From contig JADLAT010000015.1 of the NCBI GenBank assembly GCA_020848095.1, forward strand, positions 62,001 through 126,000: 64,000 bases of DNA, read 5' to 3'. Position 1 is the first letter of the stretch; every line of letters begins with the position of its first letter. Shown here in pieces: positions 9,291-17,450 of this stretch. This DNA comes from Alphaproteobacteria bacterium (GTDB lineage: Bacteria > Pseudomonadota > Alphaproteobacteria > Micavibrionales > Micavibrionaceae). A program made the position numbers and the translations under genes. The notes below the pieces were generated by a model. It saw only the letters and a list, made by a program, of their open reading frames with translations, searched no databases and was not told the origin of the DNA.

Positions 9291-10184
9291 CTAATTGATC
9301 ACGCATGTGCCGTTTGTCGCTGTCGATGGCTTGTAATGACATCCCGGCACAAGGCAAACATGCTCTTCGTACTTGCTAACACCGCCGGTAGACTGTTCAA
9401 CCGTCAATCCCGTTTTTATTTTCGAATCAACCCCGCCGCAGGACGAGGCTCCCGGAGGGTAAATATATTTTAAACGCAGAACAATAGGATCTCTTTCCCA
9501 TGGCGGGTTGGCTATAGCCGTGTCCATATTGCTGGTATAATCAGCAATGCCGGAACAACGGGTTGGTAAAAAGCGTTTATCCGGTTGAGCAGCGTACTCT
9601 GCAAATGTAAAAAAGCCGTCTTCCGCAGCCTCGTCAATGAAATCCATGCATTTTGCGGCCATCCATACGGTTCTCATAACATCGCAGGTGTAGCTCCCTG
9701 CAGTGATGGCTCCGGGAAGTGTGTAAGAGCCTCCGGTAACAGACGCCGAGGATGCTCCGGCATCCATGCGCCCTCCCAATAAGGTATGGTCAAAATTACT
9801 CGACTCATAAGCCGCCATAGGCGCGCCGATAAGGGGTGTCAGCGCATTGGCCATGTTACCGGCAGCCGGTCCCCAGCGTGTGCTTTCGCTGAACATGGTG
9901 CTGGCGCTCTGGACAAGGACACCCGCAAATTTGTCAAAACAGGTGTATTCCAGAACACTGTCCGGTTTGAAAATCAGGTTTTGATTTTGTGTGATTTCCC
10001 TTTGTGCCTCGAGCCATGCGCGAGATTGCATGGATTCGTAATACTCAGGGTCGCAGGCATCAGGCGCAAACGGCGCTGCTGTGACAGCTTTAGAGACCAT
10101 AACGGCGCACAAAAGCACGGCCAGAGCGCGCAAAGCGATATAGCCTCTGTGTTGCATTGTTCCTATCGTACTTATTCGTGCCAT
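9291..10184 (-). CDS. Exported cysteine-rich protein, paralogue A
   Basis: Not a family I recognise. The ATG at 10184 is chosen because GGGGAG lies 6 bases upstream; GTG at 10190 is also in frame. A signal peptide (IALRALAVLLCAVMVSKAVTA|APF) sends it to the periplasm or beyond. The mature part shares an ordered motif set with the next gene upstream: an acidic helix ending in AQRE, then IFKPDSVLEYTC, MFSESTRW, a Cys-Asp-Val-Met segment, AAKCMDF, and a C-terminal CLVPGCHY with a final Cys. Several cysteines are positionally conserved, which suggests disulfides. It is the last gene of a three-gene exported-protein unit. Confidence 0.75.
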   Translation of the reverse strand: MARISTIGTMQHRGYIALRALAVLLCAVMVSKAVTAAPFAPDACDPEYYESMQSRAWLEAQREITQNQNLIFKPDSVLEYTCFDKFAGVLVQSASTMFSESTRWGPAAGNMANALTPLIGAPMAAYESSNFDHTLLGGRMDAGASSASVTGGSYTLPGAITAGSYTCDVMRTVWMAAKCMDFIDEAAEDGFFTFAEYAAQPDKRFLPTRCSGIADYTSNMDTAIANPPWERDPIVLRLKYIYPPGASSCGGVDSKIKTGLTVEQSTGGVSKYEEHVCLVPGCHYKPSTATNGTCVIN

Positions 10185-10258
10185 AAACACTCCCCGCTTT
10201 TATAATTCTAAGCTATTGTCATGCCTTAGCGCAAATAGCAATTTGGCGGCAGCACTTT

Positions 10259-11332
10259 TTATTGAACACATACATCATCCCCTGCGGTGGCATTACTTTT
10301 ATTATCCAGATGGCATGCTGGATTGGCGCAGAGTTGTTCCGGATAGGCAAAATCCGTTATAGTGTTGGGGTTACCCGCCATATCTTGCGTTCTCTCTGTA
10401 TGCTGAACGATAACGCCCGTTGGAATAGGCGCAGAACAATTCACGGCGCTACCTGGCGCAAGAATTTGAGGCAGGAACATGTTAACGGGCTCAATCGGCG
10501 CATAAATATTATTCTTGTTATGTGCCAAATCTACAAAATCTTGCGTGATATTGTGTGAGGAGGGGCAGGCAAGTGGTTGTGTTCTCGGGTCTACCCCCAC
10601 AAGCCGCTGAAAGGTCATATAAGGCGCTTCTAGGGCAAAATCACTGCATTTGGCAATGAAATATGTATTGTACATAAAATCACAGATATTGCTGACGCCC
10701 GTGACAGTGTCTGCAATGGTGTTGTTATCACCCACAGCCGTTCCCCCCAGGAAATCATGCCAGAAATTGACGTTTACATACTCTTTCAGAGCTTTCATGG
10801 CTATTATTTCAATAATATCATCCAGATAAGTCGGGCTGGTATAAACATCAATATCAACGGACGGAACGTCTGTGCCGCTAATATTTCCATTTATAGGCAC
10901 AGTAACAGGATGCCAAAGTGTTGATTCGCTGAACAGGGGGCCTGTCACGTTGGCGGCGCGCGCCAATTCTTGATCGTGGCAGGTATACTCTAAAACGCTA
11001 TCGGGCTTTAAAATAATGGCATTGGCGCTAACCATTTCGCGTTCGGCCTCAATAAAGGCTAGGCCATACATTTGGTTGAGAAGGTCAGCATCGCAGACCT
11101 TATTCGTAAGGGGCTCGTTTTTATGAGCATTTGGGGCTCCTGCGATATTTGGGCCGTCGGTATCAATGTCAGGGTCGTTTGGCGTCAAAGGGACAACACA
11201 GGGCAGACCGTTAATACAGGGCGCACCCTGTACGGAAAAAGGCGCGAGGAAAAGGCAGGTGAAAAACATCCCGGCTATGAACGCCGAAAACCCGCCTTTG
11301 GAGAATTTTATGGGCCGGCGCTGCCTGTTCAA
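10259..11332 (-). CDS. Exported cysteine-rich protein, paralogue B
   Basis: A 357-residue exported protein (signal segment FIAGMFFTCLFLAPFSVQG|APC) related to the gene downstream. Shared blocks in the same order are EAEREM, ILKPDSVLEYTCHD, LFSESTLW, HDFLGG, NICDFMYNTYFIAKCSDF, and the C-terminal LCANPACHLD. It has an extra Pro/Asp/Asn-rich segment after the signal peptide (residues 45-75). The start ATG overlaps the end of the 153-residue gene upstream by 4 bases. Function unknown; duplication followed by divergence is the simplest history. Confidence 0.75.
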   Translation of the reverse strand: MNRQRRPIKFSKGGFSAFIAGMFFTCLFLAPFSVQGAPCINGLPCVVPLTPNDPDIDTDGPNIAGAPNAHKNEPLTNKVCDADLLNQMYGLAFIEAEREMVSANAIILKPDSVLEYTCHDQELARAANVTGPLFSESTLWHPVTVPINGNISGTDVPSVDIDVYTSPTYLDDIIEIIAMKALKEYVNVNFWHDFLGGTAVGDNNTIADTVTGVSNICDFMYNTYFIAKCSDFALEAPYMTFQRLVGVDPRTQPLACPSSHNITQDFVDLAHNKNNIYAPIEPVNMFLPQILAPGSAVNCSAPIPTGVIVQHTERTQDMAGNPNTITDFAYPEQLCANPACHLDNKSNATAGDDVCVQ

Positions 11333-11790
11333 GGTTGTTCATCCTTTTTTCTGTAGGAGGATTTTTCAGGCCTCCAGACATAAAGTGTTTGTTCGTAATC
11401 ATTGAGTTTGTTTTCAAAGGCGATAATATCGCGAACGCCATAGGAAAAACCATCTCCTAATAGTAGCTCTTTTCCGGGGATTGTTCCAAGGGAGATTATC
11501 CCCCGAGGCGTTTGCGCAAGAATGTAATAGAGACATTTAAGCTTTGATGTATCGCAATCCTTGCTATGGAGAATGTACTCACCGATCCCGTCTCGATTTA
11601 GATCTGCCTGGGCAATGCGCAAATCACGGTGCTGGAGGGCAGAGTCTTTAGAAGTGTAGGCAGCAAGGGATTGGCTGGCGTGCGGGCTTATATTCTCAGG
11701 ATAAATCAGGCGTTCAGCAGCTTCCGCCGTGCGCATATGCGCACACAGGAAAACAAAAAACATCCATAAAATCAATGAAACCGCCTTCAC
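11329..11790 (-). CDS. Exported hypothetical protein with a DxNxDG-type motif
   Basis: A 153-residue protein with a signal peptide (ILWMFFVFLCAHMRTAEA|AER). Near residue 63 it has ADLNRDGIGEYILHS, which resembles the calcium-binding/FG-GAP style loop used in repeat domains of exported proteins. A cysteine pair (CDTSKLKC) follows. The remaining beta-rich segment ends in YVWRPEKSSY. It heads the unit with the two cysteine-rich paralogues and overlaps the first by 4 bases, so a shared role is likely but unknown. Confidence 0.7.
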   Translation of the reverse strand: MKAVSLILWMFFVFLCAHMRTAEAAERLIYPENISPHASQSLAAYTSKDSALQHRDLRIAQADLNRDGIGEYILHSKDCDTSKLKCLYYILAQTPRGIISLGTIPGKELLLGDGFSYGVRDIIAFENKLNDYEQTLYVWRPEKSSYRKKDEQP

Positions 11791-11898
11791 AGGCTCAACC
11801 GCCTCCCTTTGCCCACCTTCCCAATTCTACCAAATTACGGGAGGGTATGGCAACTCAGCGGGGTTTTTAAAATCACCTAAAGCTCGGAAGGTCTCTTT

Positions 11899-12114
11899 TT
11901 AGAGGTCTTCTTCTAAAATGGCCATGTTGAAGTCAAAAGAGAGGCCACCATCTTCATCGTCTTTATAGATGAGCCCTATAAACTCCCCGTTTAAAAGCAC
12001 TTCGGCAGAATCCTTTGTCTTGTCACGAAGTTTCAGAGCAAACCCGTTATTCTTGAATTTATTCTGCAGGTAGGCCTGAAGTCTCGATATTTCTTCGGCT
12101 TTAATGTCGGCCAT
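11899..12114 (-). CDS. DUF3126 family protein
   Basis: A 71-residue protein matching the small alphaproteobacterial DUF3126 family: EISRLQAYLQNKFKN, then a Lys/Arg-rich strand and EVLLNGEFIGLIYKDDEDGGLSFDFNMAIL. Function is not known. It follows olsA by about 35 bases and may be cotranscribed. Confidence 0.85.
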   Translation of the reverse strand: MADIKAEEISRLQAYLQNKFKNNGFALKLRDKTKDSAEVLLNGEFIGLIYKDDEDGGLSFDFNMAILEEDL

Positions 12115-12149
12115 GATGGGGAAGCTCCTTAGGTTTTTTTATCGCACGC

Positions 12150-12935
12150 TCAAGCCGCAGCCTGAAGATCCAGCCCCTTGCATACCGTCTCAAAGCAGGT
12201 TCTGGCAAGCTCTTTTCTATCGAAAAAATCGCCGCTTCGTAAGGGGGGATGAAAAACAACTTGAATCCGCGCACCGGACGTTTTGGCAAAGCGCCACAAA
12301 TGCGCCCCCAGAGGGGTTGTCATGTCGATATGCCAGGCATAAAGGTCCCGGGTTTCCTGTGTTTCCGGTTTCCGTCCGTTTGCCGTGACGATAGAGAGCG
12401 TTATGGGCTGGATCATCAGATCTTTAAATTTTTCTTGAAGTGGAATGGCAAAAAGGCTGGATTTGAAAGGAATGACACGCTGGCCATCCGTTGAGGTGCC
12501 TTCGGGGAAAATAGTAAGATTATTGCCCGATGTTAACATATCATCCAATGTCGTGACCTCTTTGGCGGCGGCCGCGCGGGAACGCTGGATGAAAACAGTC
12601 TGCTGAAGCTTCGAGAGGTAGCCAAAAACGGGCCATCCGGCAACTTCGCTTTTTGCAACAAAGGCACTATAGCATATAATGCCGCCGAGCAGGGGGATAT
12701 CGAGGTAAGACAGATGATTGCTGAGATACATGACCTGTTGTTTGGTTACAGGCTGGCCCTGCATTTCATAGGAAATGCCAAAAATAGCGCTAACGCCTTT
12801 ATGCCATAAATGGGGAAGAATATAGGCGTATCGCCCTTTGTAAAAGAGCAGCAGCAGAGTTTGCAAGGGCACAATCAGCAGGCATAAAACAACAAAAGCC
12901 GCCATTTTCAGGGCAGCACGCAAAGTGGAAATCAT
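12150..12935 (-). CDS. olsA: 1-acyl-glycerol-3-phosphate/lyso-ornithine lipid acyltransferase
   Basis: A 261-residue PlsC-family membrane acyltransferase. It has an N-terminal hydrophobic anchor (MAAFVVLCLLIVPLQTLLLLF), the H(X4)D motif NHLSYLDI near residue 73, and FPEGTST near residue 140. The 4-base overlap with the OlsB-like gene upstream argues that it acylates lyso-ornithine lipid (OlsA), though PlsC activity is also possible. Confidence 0.8.
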   Translation of the reverse strand: MISTLRAALKMAAFVVLCLLIVPLQTLLLLFYKGRYAYILPHLWHKGVSAIFGISYEMQGQPVTKQQVMYLSNHLSYLDIPLLGGIICYSAFVAKSEVAGWPVFGYLSKLQQTVFIQRSRAAAAKEVTTLDDMLTSGNNLTIFPEGTSTDGQRVIPFKSSLFAIPLQEKFKDLMIQPITLSIVTANGRKPETQETRDLYAWHIDMTTPLGAHLWRFAKTSGARIQVVFHPPLRSGDFFDRKELARTCFETVCKGLDLQAAA

Positions 12936-13768
12936 TTGTTAGCCTTTTTATAGTCGGTTATATTTTCAATATTATCACCGCCCGCGATGGTCTTTTGAAT
13001 TTTTCGCTCGTAATGCTTGCGGTAACGATCGGCCAATAAATGCGTCTGCACAACAATAAAGACGTCAGTAGTGTTGAATTGCTCGTCAATAACGGCGCCA
13101 TCGCCGATACTGGCTCCTGCGCGGAGATACCCTTTGATCAGTGGCGGTAATTCCGCGAAAACCCGCCGGGCGTTTATATCCTCCTGCGGAATGATATTCA
13201 TATTTATATAGCGCCCCTTGATGGCGCGCGGGCGGAGCTGTTCCGGCGCAAGGTGATAATGGTGCAGATAGGACAAGGGTTTGGAAATGCTTTTAATATC
13301 AGTGCTGTGCAGGCTGGCGCACCCGAACATTAATTCAATGTCATGCTCGGTAATATAATCGGCAATGCCCTGCCAGAGCAGTTGCAGAATCGGGCGGGAG
13401 CGATAATCCGCCAAAACGCAGGAACGCCCCAGCTCCAGCAAGGAGGTCGCCGCCTTTAAAACAGGAGAGAGATCATATTCCCCGGAGGAATAGAATTGCC
13501 CGACTTTCTCTGCAGCATCGCGCCGCAATAGACGGTATGTGCCAACAATTTTCTCTTGTGGACCGGACTGGTCAATAACGATCAAATGATCGGCAAACTC
13601 ATCATAGGAATCCACATCCATGCGGCTGGCGACCATCTCGGGTTCCGGGCGAGCGGAATATTCCTCGTAGAAGACTTCGTAGCGCAGGCGTTGCGCAGCT
13701 TCAATTTCCTGTTCCGTCTCGGCCAGACGCACGCAAATCGAATCGATTTCAGTATCGTTTTGTGACAT
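12932..13768 (-). CDS. olsB: L-ornithine N-alpha-acyltransferase (OlsB-like)
   Basis: A 278-residue GNAT-fold acyltransferase of the OlsB/hemolysin-like family, which attaches a 3-hydroxyacyl chain from ACP to ornithine. Family features seen are RLRYEVFYEEYSA near residue 25, the DEFADHLIV strand, VGTYRLLRRDAAE, and LELGRSCVLADYRSRP. With OlsA it would make ornithine lipid, a phosphorus-free membrane lipid. The substrate is inferred from the pairing with olsA. Confidence 0.8.
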   Translation of the reverse strand: MSQNDTEIDSICVRLAETEQEIEAAQRLRYEVFYEEYSARPEPEMVASRMDVDSYDEFADHLIVIDQSGPQEKIVGTYRLLRRDAAEKVGQFYSSGEYDLSPVLKAATSLLELGRSCVLADYRSRPILQLLWQGIADYITEHDIELMFGCASLHSTDIKSISKPLSYLHHYHLAPEQLRPRAIKGRYINMNIIPQEDINARRVFAELPPLIKGYLRAGASIGDGAVIDEQFNTTDVFIVVQTHLLADRYRKHYERKIQKTIAGGDNIENITDYKKANK

Positions 13769-13947
13769 TCAGTAGGCCTATATTAAACCAATGCGCAATC
13801 CTAAGCATTGAAGATGGTTGGTCAAGCAGTTTAGTACATCTCTAGACGGCAAAAATGTGGCTTACTATTGCCATCACCCGTACTGGTCAATCATCTTTTT
13901 ATCTGCGCACCGGAAAAAAGCGCTCATCCCAGAGATATTTCTGAAGC

Positions 13948-15147
13948 TCAAGGCTTCACGTAGAGATGCACTTCATTAGATGTCGCCTGCGGGTCCTCAC
14001 CATAGGACAAATCAAGCCGGTCCATGGTCAAGCCCATCTGGGTCAGCGTCCGCAAGACTTTCTCCGCATTCCGCCGGGCTTTTGTGCTTTCAATGGCAAC
14101 TTCCGCAGCATTACCCTGTGAGGGGTGTACGGCCACAAGGTCGAAGCGAGCCTGGGGGTAGCGTTGTAACGCCTCGTTCACCGCCATATATATAGGCTGC
14201 TCATATTGGACATCGCTACGGTCAAAACGAATTTTGGCCAGAGGGCGAGGGCCGGAAAGTGCGGGGGCTTGTTGTGTATAGGATGCATCCGCATTTGAAC
14301 CCGGTGTATGCGAAACCGGGGTCGCGCCGTAGGCCTCGGCACTGGAGAACGGACGATTGGCAAGGCTCTTGCCGTAAAGGTCACCATTGGCAACCCCCAG
14401 TGTAAGGGCGCGTAGATTGTTGCGCTCAGACGCCAGATACGTGCTGGTGCGGGTGATGTCGTCACTCACGGTGTTCAAAACACGCTCAATAAGAACAATT
14501 GTTCCGTTGATTTTGTCCTCAAGCTGCGCCAGATCCACGTGGTCTTCCTCGACAGCGCCGCTGAGAGAGTAAGCGGCTCTCGTGGATTCCATCAGGAAGG
14601 ATGCCTCTGTCGCCAGCCGCGCCGCATCAACGGCAATGCCGTTAAGTTCGGCAATCCCGTTGCCGAGCGTTTCCAACTGGGCCTGCGCATCGCTGACACG
14701 CTTTACCAGTCTGGGGTTCCCCGGCGTGGTTCCCGATTGCAGCTGCGTGTTAATGGTGGCCACATTCGCGTAGTATTTCGTTGAAAGCCCCTCATTGGTG
14801 TTTTGCAAGGAGGACAGGGAAGAAGAAAGGGCGGAGATTCGCCCCTGTATGCGGTTTAATTCCGAAGACAGGCTGGAAACTTTTTCTCCAACTGACGTCC
14901 GGGTATTTGAAGACTGGAAATAGCTGCTCCCGGATATTTCTGCCGGTGTGACGTCTCTGACGCGCGCAGGCTTGCTGTAAACCTGTTGACGCAAATGATC
15001 GGGCAGGGGGGAGTTGGTCACAGTCAGTGAGCTCGGCGCCGTCCGGGTCTCGTGGGTGGCGGCCATAGCAGGGCTGCACAGGGCAGCCGCGGTAAAAAGA
15101 AGCAACGCCCTGGAAAGGCGGGAATGCATTTTTAATGTCATGTGCAT
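13948..15147 (-). CDS. Exported coiled-coil protein with OmpA-like C-terminal domain
   Basis: A 399-residue protein with a signal peptide (RALLLFTAAALCSPAMA|ATH). It has a long helical middle (residues about 75-235, rich in SSLSSELNRIQ-type heptads), a linker, and a C-terminal domain from about residue 300. That domain starts IRFDRSDVQYEQPI, runs through FDLVAVHPSQGN and KARRNAEKVLRTLTQMGL, and ends LDLSYGEDP. This order matches a divergent OmpA-like peptidoglycan-associating fold. It may tie the envelope to peptidoglycan. Several close ATGs make the exact start uncertain. Confidence 0.7.
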   Translation of the reverse strand: MHMTLKMHSRLSRALLLFTAAALCSPAMAATHETRTAPSSLTVTNSPLPDHLRQQVYSKPARVRDVTPAEISGSSYFQSSNTRTSVGEKVSSLSSELNRIQGRISALSSSLSSLQNTNEGLSTKYYANVATINTQLQSGTTPGNPRLVKRVSDAQAQLETLGNGIAELNGIAVDAARLATEASFLMESTRAAYSLSGAVEEDHVDLAQLEDKINGTIVLIERVLNTVSDDITRTSTYLASERNNLRALTLGVANGDLYGKSLANRPFSSAEAYGATPVSHTPGSNADASYTQQAPALSGPRPLAKIRFDRSDVQYEQPIYMAVNEALQRYPQARFDLVAVHPSQGNAAEVAIESTKARRNAEKVLRTLTQMGLTMDRLDLSYGEDPQATSNEVHLYVKP

Positions 15148-15389
15148 CTAATATATTCTCAATCTGTGCCGGTCAAATCTATGTAGACCGCGCGTTAAAC
15201 CACGCTAAAATAGAGGCAATTCACCTACGGGGAGAGCATCACCATTTATATATACGGAGTCAAGCAAAACCCTTTTCCCAATGCAAGTTTTACAGGGCAT
15301 AATTAAAAATGGCAAGCATGCTTGCATTCAGTTTTTGTTTCGTCTATGTTCGCCCGGCTTTGTCCTGTTATCTCTAAATAAACGCTTGC

Positions 15390-15466
<77 letters not shown>

Positions 15467-15595
15467 TTTACACTTCATTTTTAACTCTCCTCCCTGATTT
15501 TTCAATACAGCTTTGTTGAGAGCGCTATTTGCATGGTTCGTGGCGCTTATGTTATATTTTCGCAGATGCTGAAAATATGGGCGGGGACGCTGCTA

Positions 15596-15931
15596 ATGCT
15601 GAGTGCTACAGAAACGGCCAGAGTAAAGAAGTTTGTTGCCGGTATGGATGAAAAAACCGCCCAGGCGATGTCTCGCCTGTTTGAATTGACTAAACCGGGG
15701 TGCAGCGAGGCTGCGTACGAGTTGATGGCTATAGCTCATGACCAGAATATGTGCGCATCAGATCGTGTCATCAGTAATTTTGCTACGCATGGCTTGATTA
15801 ATCGCAGTGGTTCTATGCCTCGCCCCGTAGCCTCTGCTATTCGAAAAGCCGTTGCTGAGCACTATCTGGCAATGCGGGCCTTTGTGCATCCGGTGCTGAA
15901 GCCCGATTTGCTGGATTTCGATCTCGTATAA
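15596..15931 (+). CDS. Small hypothetical protein
   Basis: About 111 residues from the ATG at 15596; the frame is open back to an ATG at 15533, giving 132 residues. The sequence looks helical and charged (ETARVKKFVAGMDEKTAQAMSRLFELTKPG; ending VHPVLKPDLLDFDLV), with no signal peptide from the inner start. I do not recognise a family. It lies between the tRNA-Arg gene and a strong terminator at 16003-16025, consistent with a single-gene unit. Confidence 0.5.
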   Translation: MLSATETARVKKFVAGMDEKTAQAMSRLFELTKPGCSEAAYELMAIAHDQNMCASDRVISNFATHGLINRSGSMPRPVASAIRKAVAEHYLAMRAFVHPVLKPDLLDFDLV

Positions 15932-16002
15932 GCGATCCTGGAAAATGCAGGTCAACGCATTCGTAAGCCATTAGCCCTATTTTAATTAAGAAGCGCGTCT
16001 TA

Positions 16003-16028
16003 AAAAACAGGTATCACCTGTTTTTTTT
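16003..16028 (+). terminator. Rho-independent terminator after the 15596 gene
   Basis: A perfect stem, AAAAACAGGT paired with ACCTGTTTTT around a 3-base loop, runs into eight Ts. The A-rich left arm means it may also work on the other strand. Confidence 0.85.
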
Positions 16029-16146
16029 ATCCTTATTTTTTGATTTATTCGGGTTTTTGCTAAACAACGCTTGCATGAATTTTGAAAACTTCTAAATATT
16101 GGCCTCGCGGATTGTTTAAACTCGTTTGGCGCAGGAGCGTATAATT

Positions 16147-17262
16147 ATGTCAAAATTAGGACTCGCGGAATATATTTGGCTCGATGGAGCCGTGCCTACG
16201 CGCTATATGCGCTCAAAAACACGTACGGTGAGTGTGGGAAAAAACCCCAAGCCGGAGGATTTTCCTGAATGGAGCTTTGATGGCTCCTCTACCAATCAGG
16301 CCCATGGCCATAATTCGGATTGTTTTCTTCGGCCTGTCTGCGTGATGAATGATCCTATTCGCGGAGAGGGGGCCTGGCTCGTCTTGTGTGAGGTTTACGA
16401 TTCAGATAACGAAAACCCGCATTTCTCAAATTCCCGCGCTCAGTTGCGCGAAGTGCTGGCGGCGGGTGCCTCGAAACAGGATCCGTGGTGCGGCTTTGAG
16501 CAGGAATATACATTCTTCGACGGGCGTCAGCCATTGGGCTGGCCGGAATATGGTTTCCCTCGCCCCCAAGGGCCGTTCTACTGCGGCGTTGGTGCTGATG
16601 AGGTTTTCGGGCGGCAGATCGTTGAGATGCACACAAAATACTGCATGCAAATGTCTTTGATGTTCTATGGGCATAATGCGGAGGTCATGCCGGGCCAGTG
16701 GGAGTTTCAGATAGGATACCGCGGGGACCCCAAAGAAAATGCCGGGGCACTTGAAATGGCCGATCATACCTGGATTTGTCGTTGGTTATTGTGCCGCGTG
16801 GCCGAAGATTTCGGTGTTACGGTTTCTTTTGATAACAAGCCGGTAAAGGGCGATTGGAACGGTGCAGGGATGCACACCAACTTCTCAACAAAAGACACGC
16901 GCGACCCCGCCAAGGGGCGTGAGGCTATTGAGGCCGCGATTCAGGCTTTGGGCCGTAAACATAAGGAGCATATTCTCCTTTATGGTGCCGGTCTGGCGGA
17001 GCGTCTGACGGGAAGGCACGAAACCTGCGATATCAATACTTTTAGAGCGGGTGCTGGTGATCGTGGCTCATCCATTCGTATTCCGCAGCCGGTGGCGCAA
17101 AAGGGCTATGGCTATTTCGAGGATCGCCGTCCCGGCGCGAATGCCGATCCGTATCTTGTGGCGGCACGCTTATGTGCGACCGTTTGTAATATTGATGAAT
17201 CGGTCATGAGCTTTTCAAGCTGGCCTCGCTTGGATAAAAAATTGCCTATGGCCGCTGAATAG
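16147..17262 (+). CDS. glnII: Glutamine synthetase type II (eukaryote-like)
   Basis: Makes glutamine from glutamate, ammonia and ATP. The 371-residue length, short of the roughly 470 of GlnA, and the motifs are those of GSII: WSFDGSSTNQA, WCGFEQEYTFFD, EVMPGQWEFQIG, KPVKGDWNGAGMHTNFST, and RHETCDINTFRAGAGDRGSSIRIP. No adenylylation-site Tyr loop of GlnA is expected in this class. ATG 16147 is chosen for its AGGAG at 16132; the frame is open upstream to TTG 16126. It stands alone between two terminators, and no PII gene is adjacent. Confidence 0.95.
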   Translation: MSKLGLAEYIWLDGAVPTRYMRSKTRTVSVGKNPKPEDFPEWSFDGSSTNQAHGHNSDCFLRPVCVMNDPIRGEGAWLVLCEVYDSDNENPHFSNSRAQLREVLAAGASKQDPWCGFEQEYTFFDGRQPLGWPEYGFPRPQGPFYCGVGADEVFGRQIVEMHTKYCMQMSLMFYGHNAEVMPGQWEFQIGYRGDPKENAGALEMADHTWICRWLLCRVAEDFGVTVSFDNKPVKGDWNGAGMHTNFSTKDTRDPAKGREAIEAAIQALGRKHKEHILLYGAGLAERLTGRHETCDINTFRAGAGDRGSSIRIPQPVAQKGYGYFEDRRPGANADPYLVAARLCATVCNIDESVMSFSSWPRLDKKLPMAAE

Positions 17263-17290
17263 TAGCGACAGCATAACTTTAAGAGAAAAT

Positions 17291-17316
17291 GGCCCCTCAA
17301 TCGGGGCTGTTTTTTT
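17291..17316 (+). terminator. Rho-independent terminator after glnII
   Basis: GCCCC pairs with GGGGC around a 6-base loop and is followed by a run of seven Ts, about 30 bases after the glnII stop. Confidence 0.85.
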
Positions 17317-17348
17317 GCGGAACGCATTGATTATGAAAAGAAATATGT

Positions 17349-17377
17349 TTGTTTTGTTAACCTTTATGCGCTATCCT
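17349..17377 (+). promoter_or_regulatory. Candidate promoter of the pilus/secretion locus
   Basis: TTGTTT and TATCCT are spaced by 17 bases, about 70 bases upstream of the assembly ATPase gene and just past the glnII terminator. Each box matches consensus at only 4 of 6 positions, so this is a weak call supported by position. Confidence 0.35.
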
Positions 17378-17450
17378 GAATTGGAGTTACGCAATTTAGG
17401 GCCTTTTTCAAGGCTTCCAGCCCAATCAAGGTTTGAAAGAGTTTTTAAAG

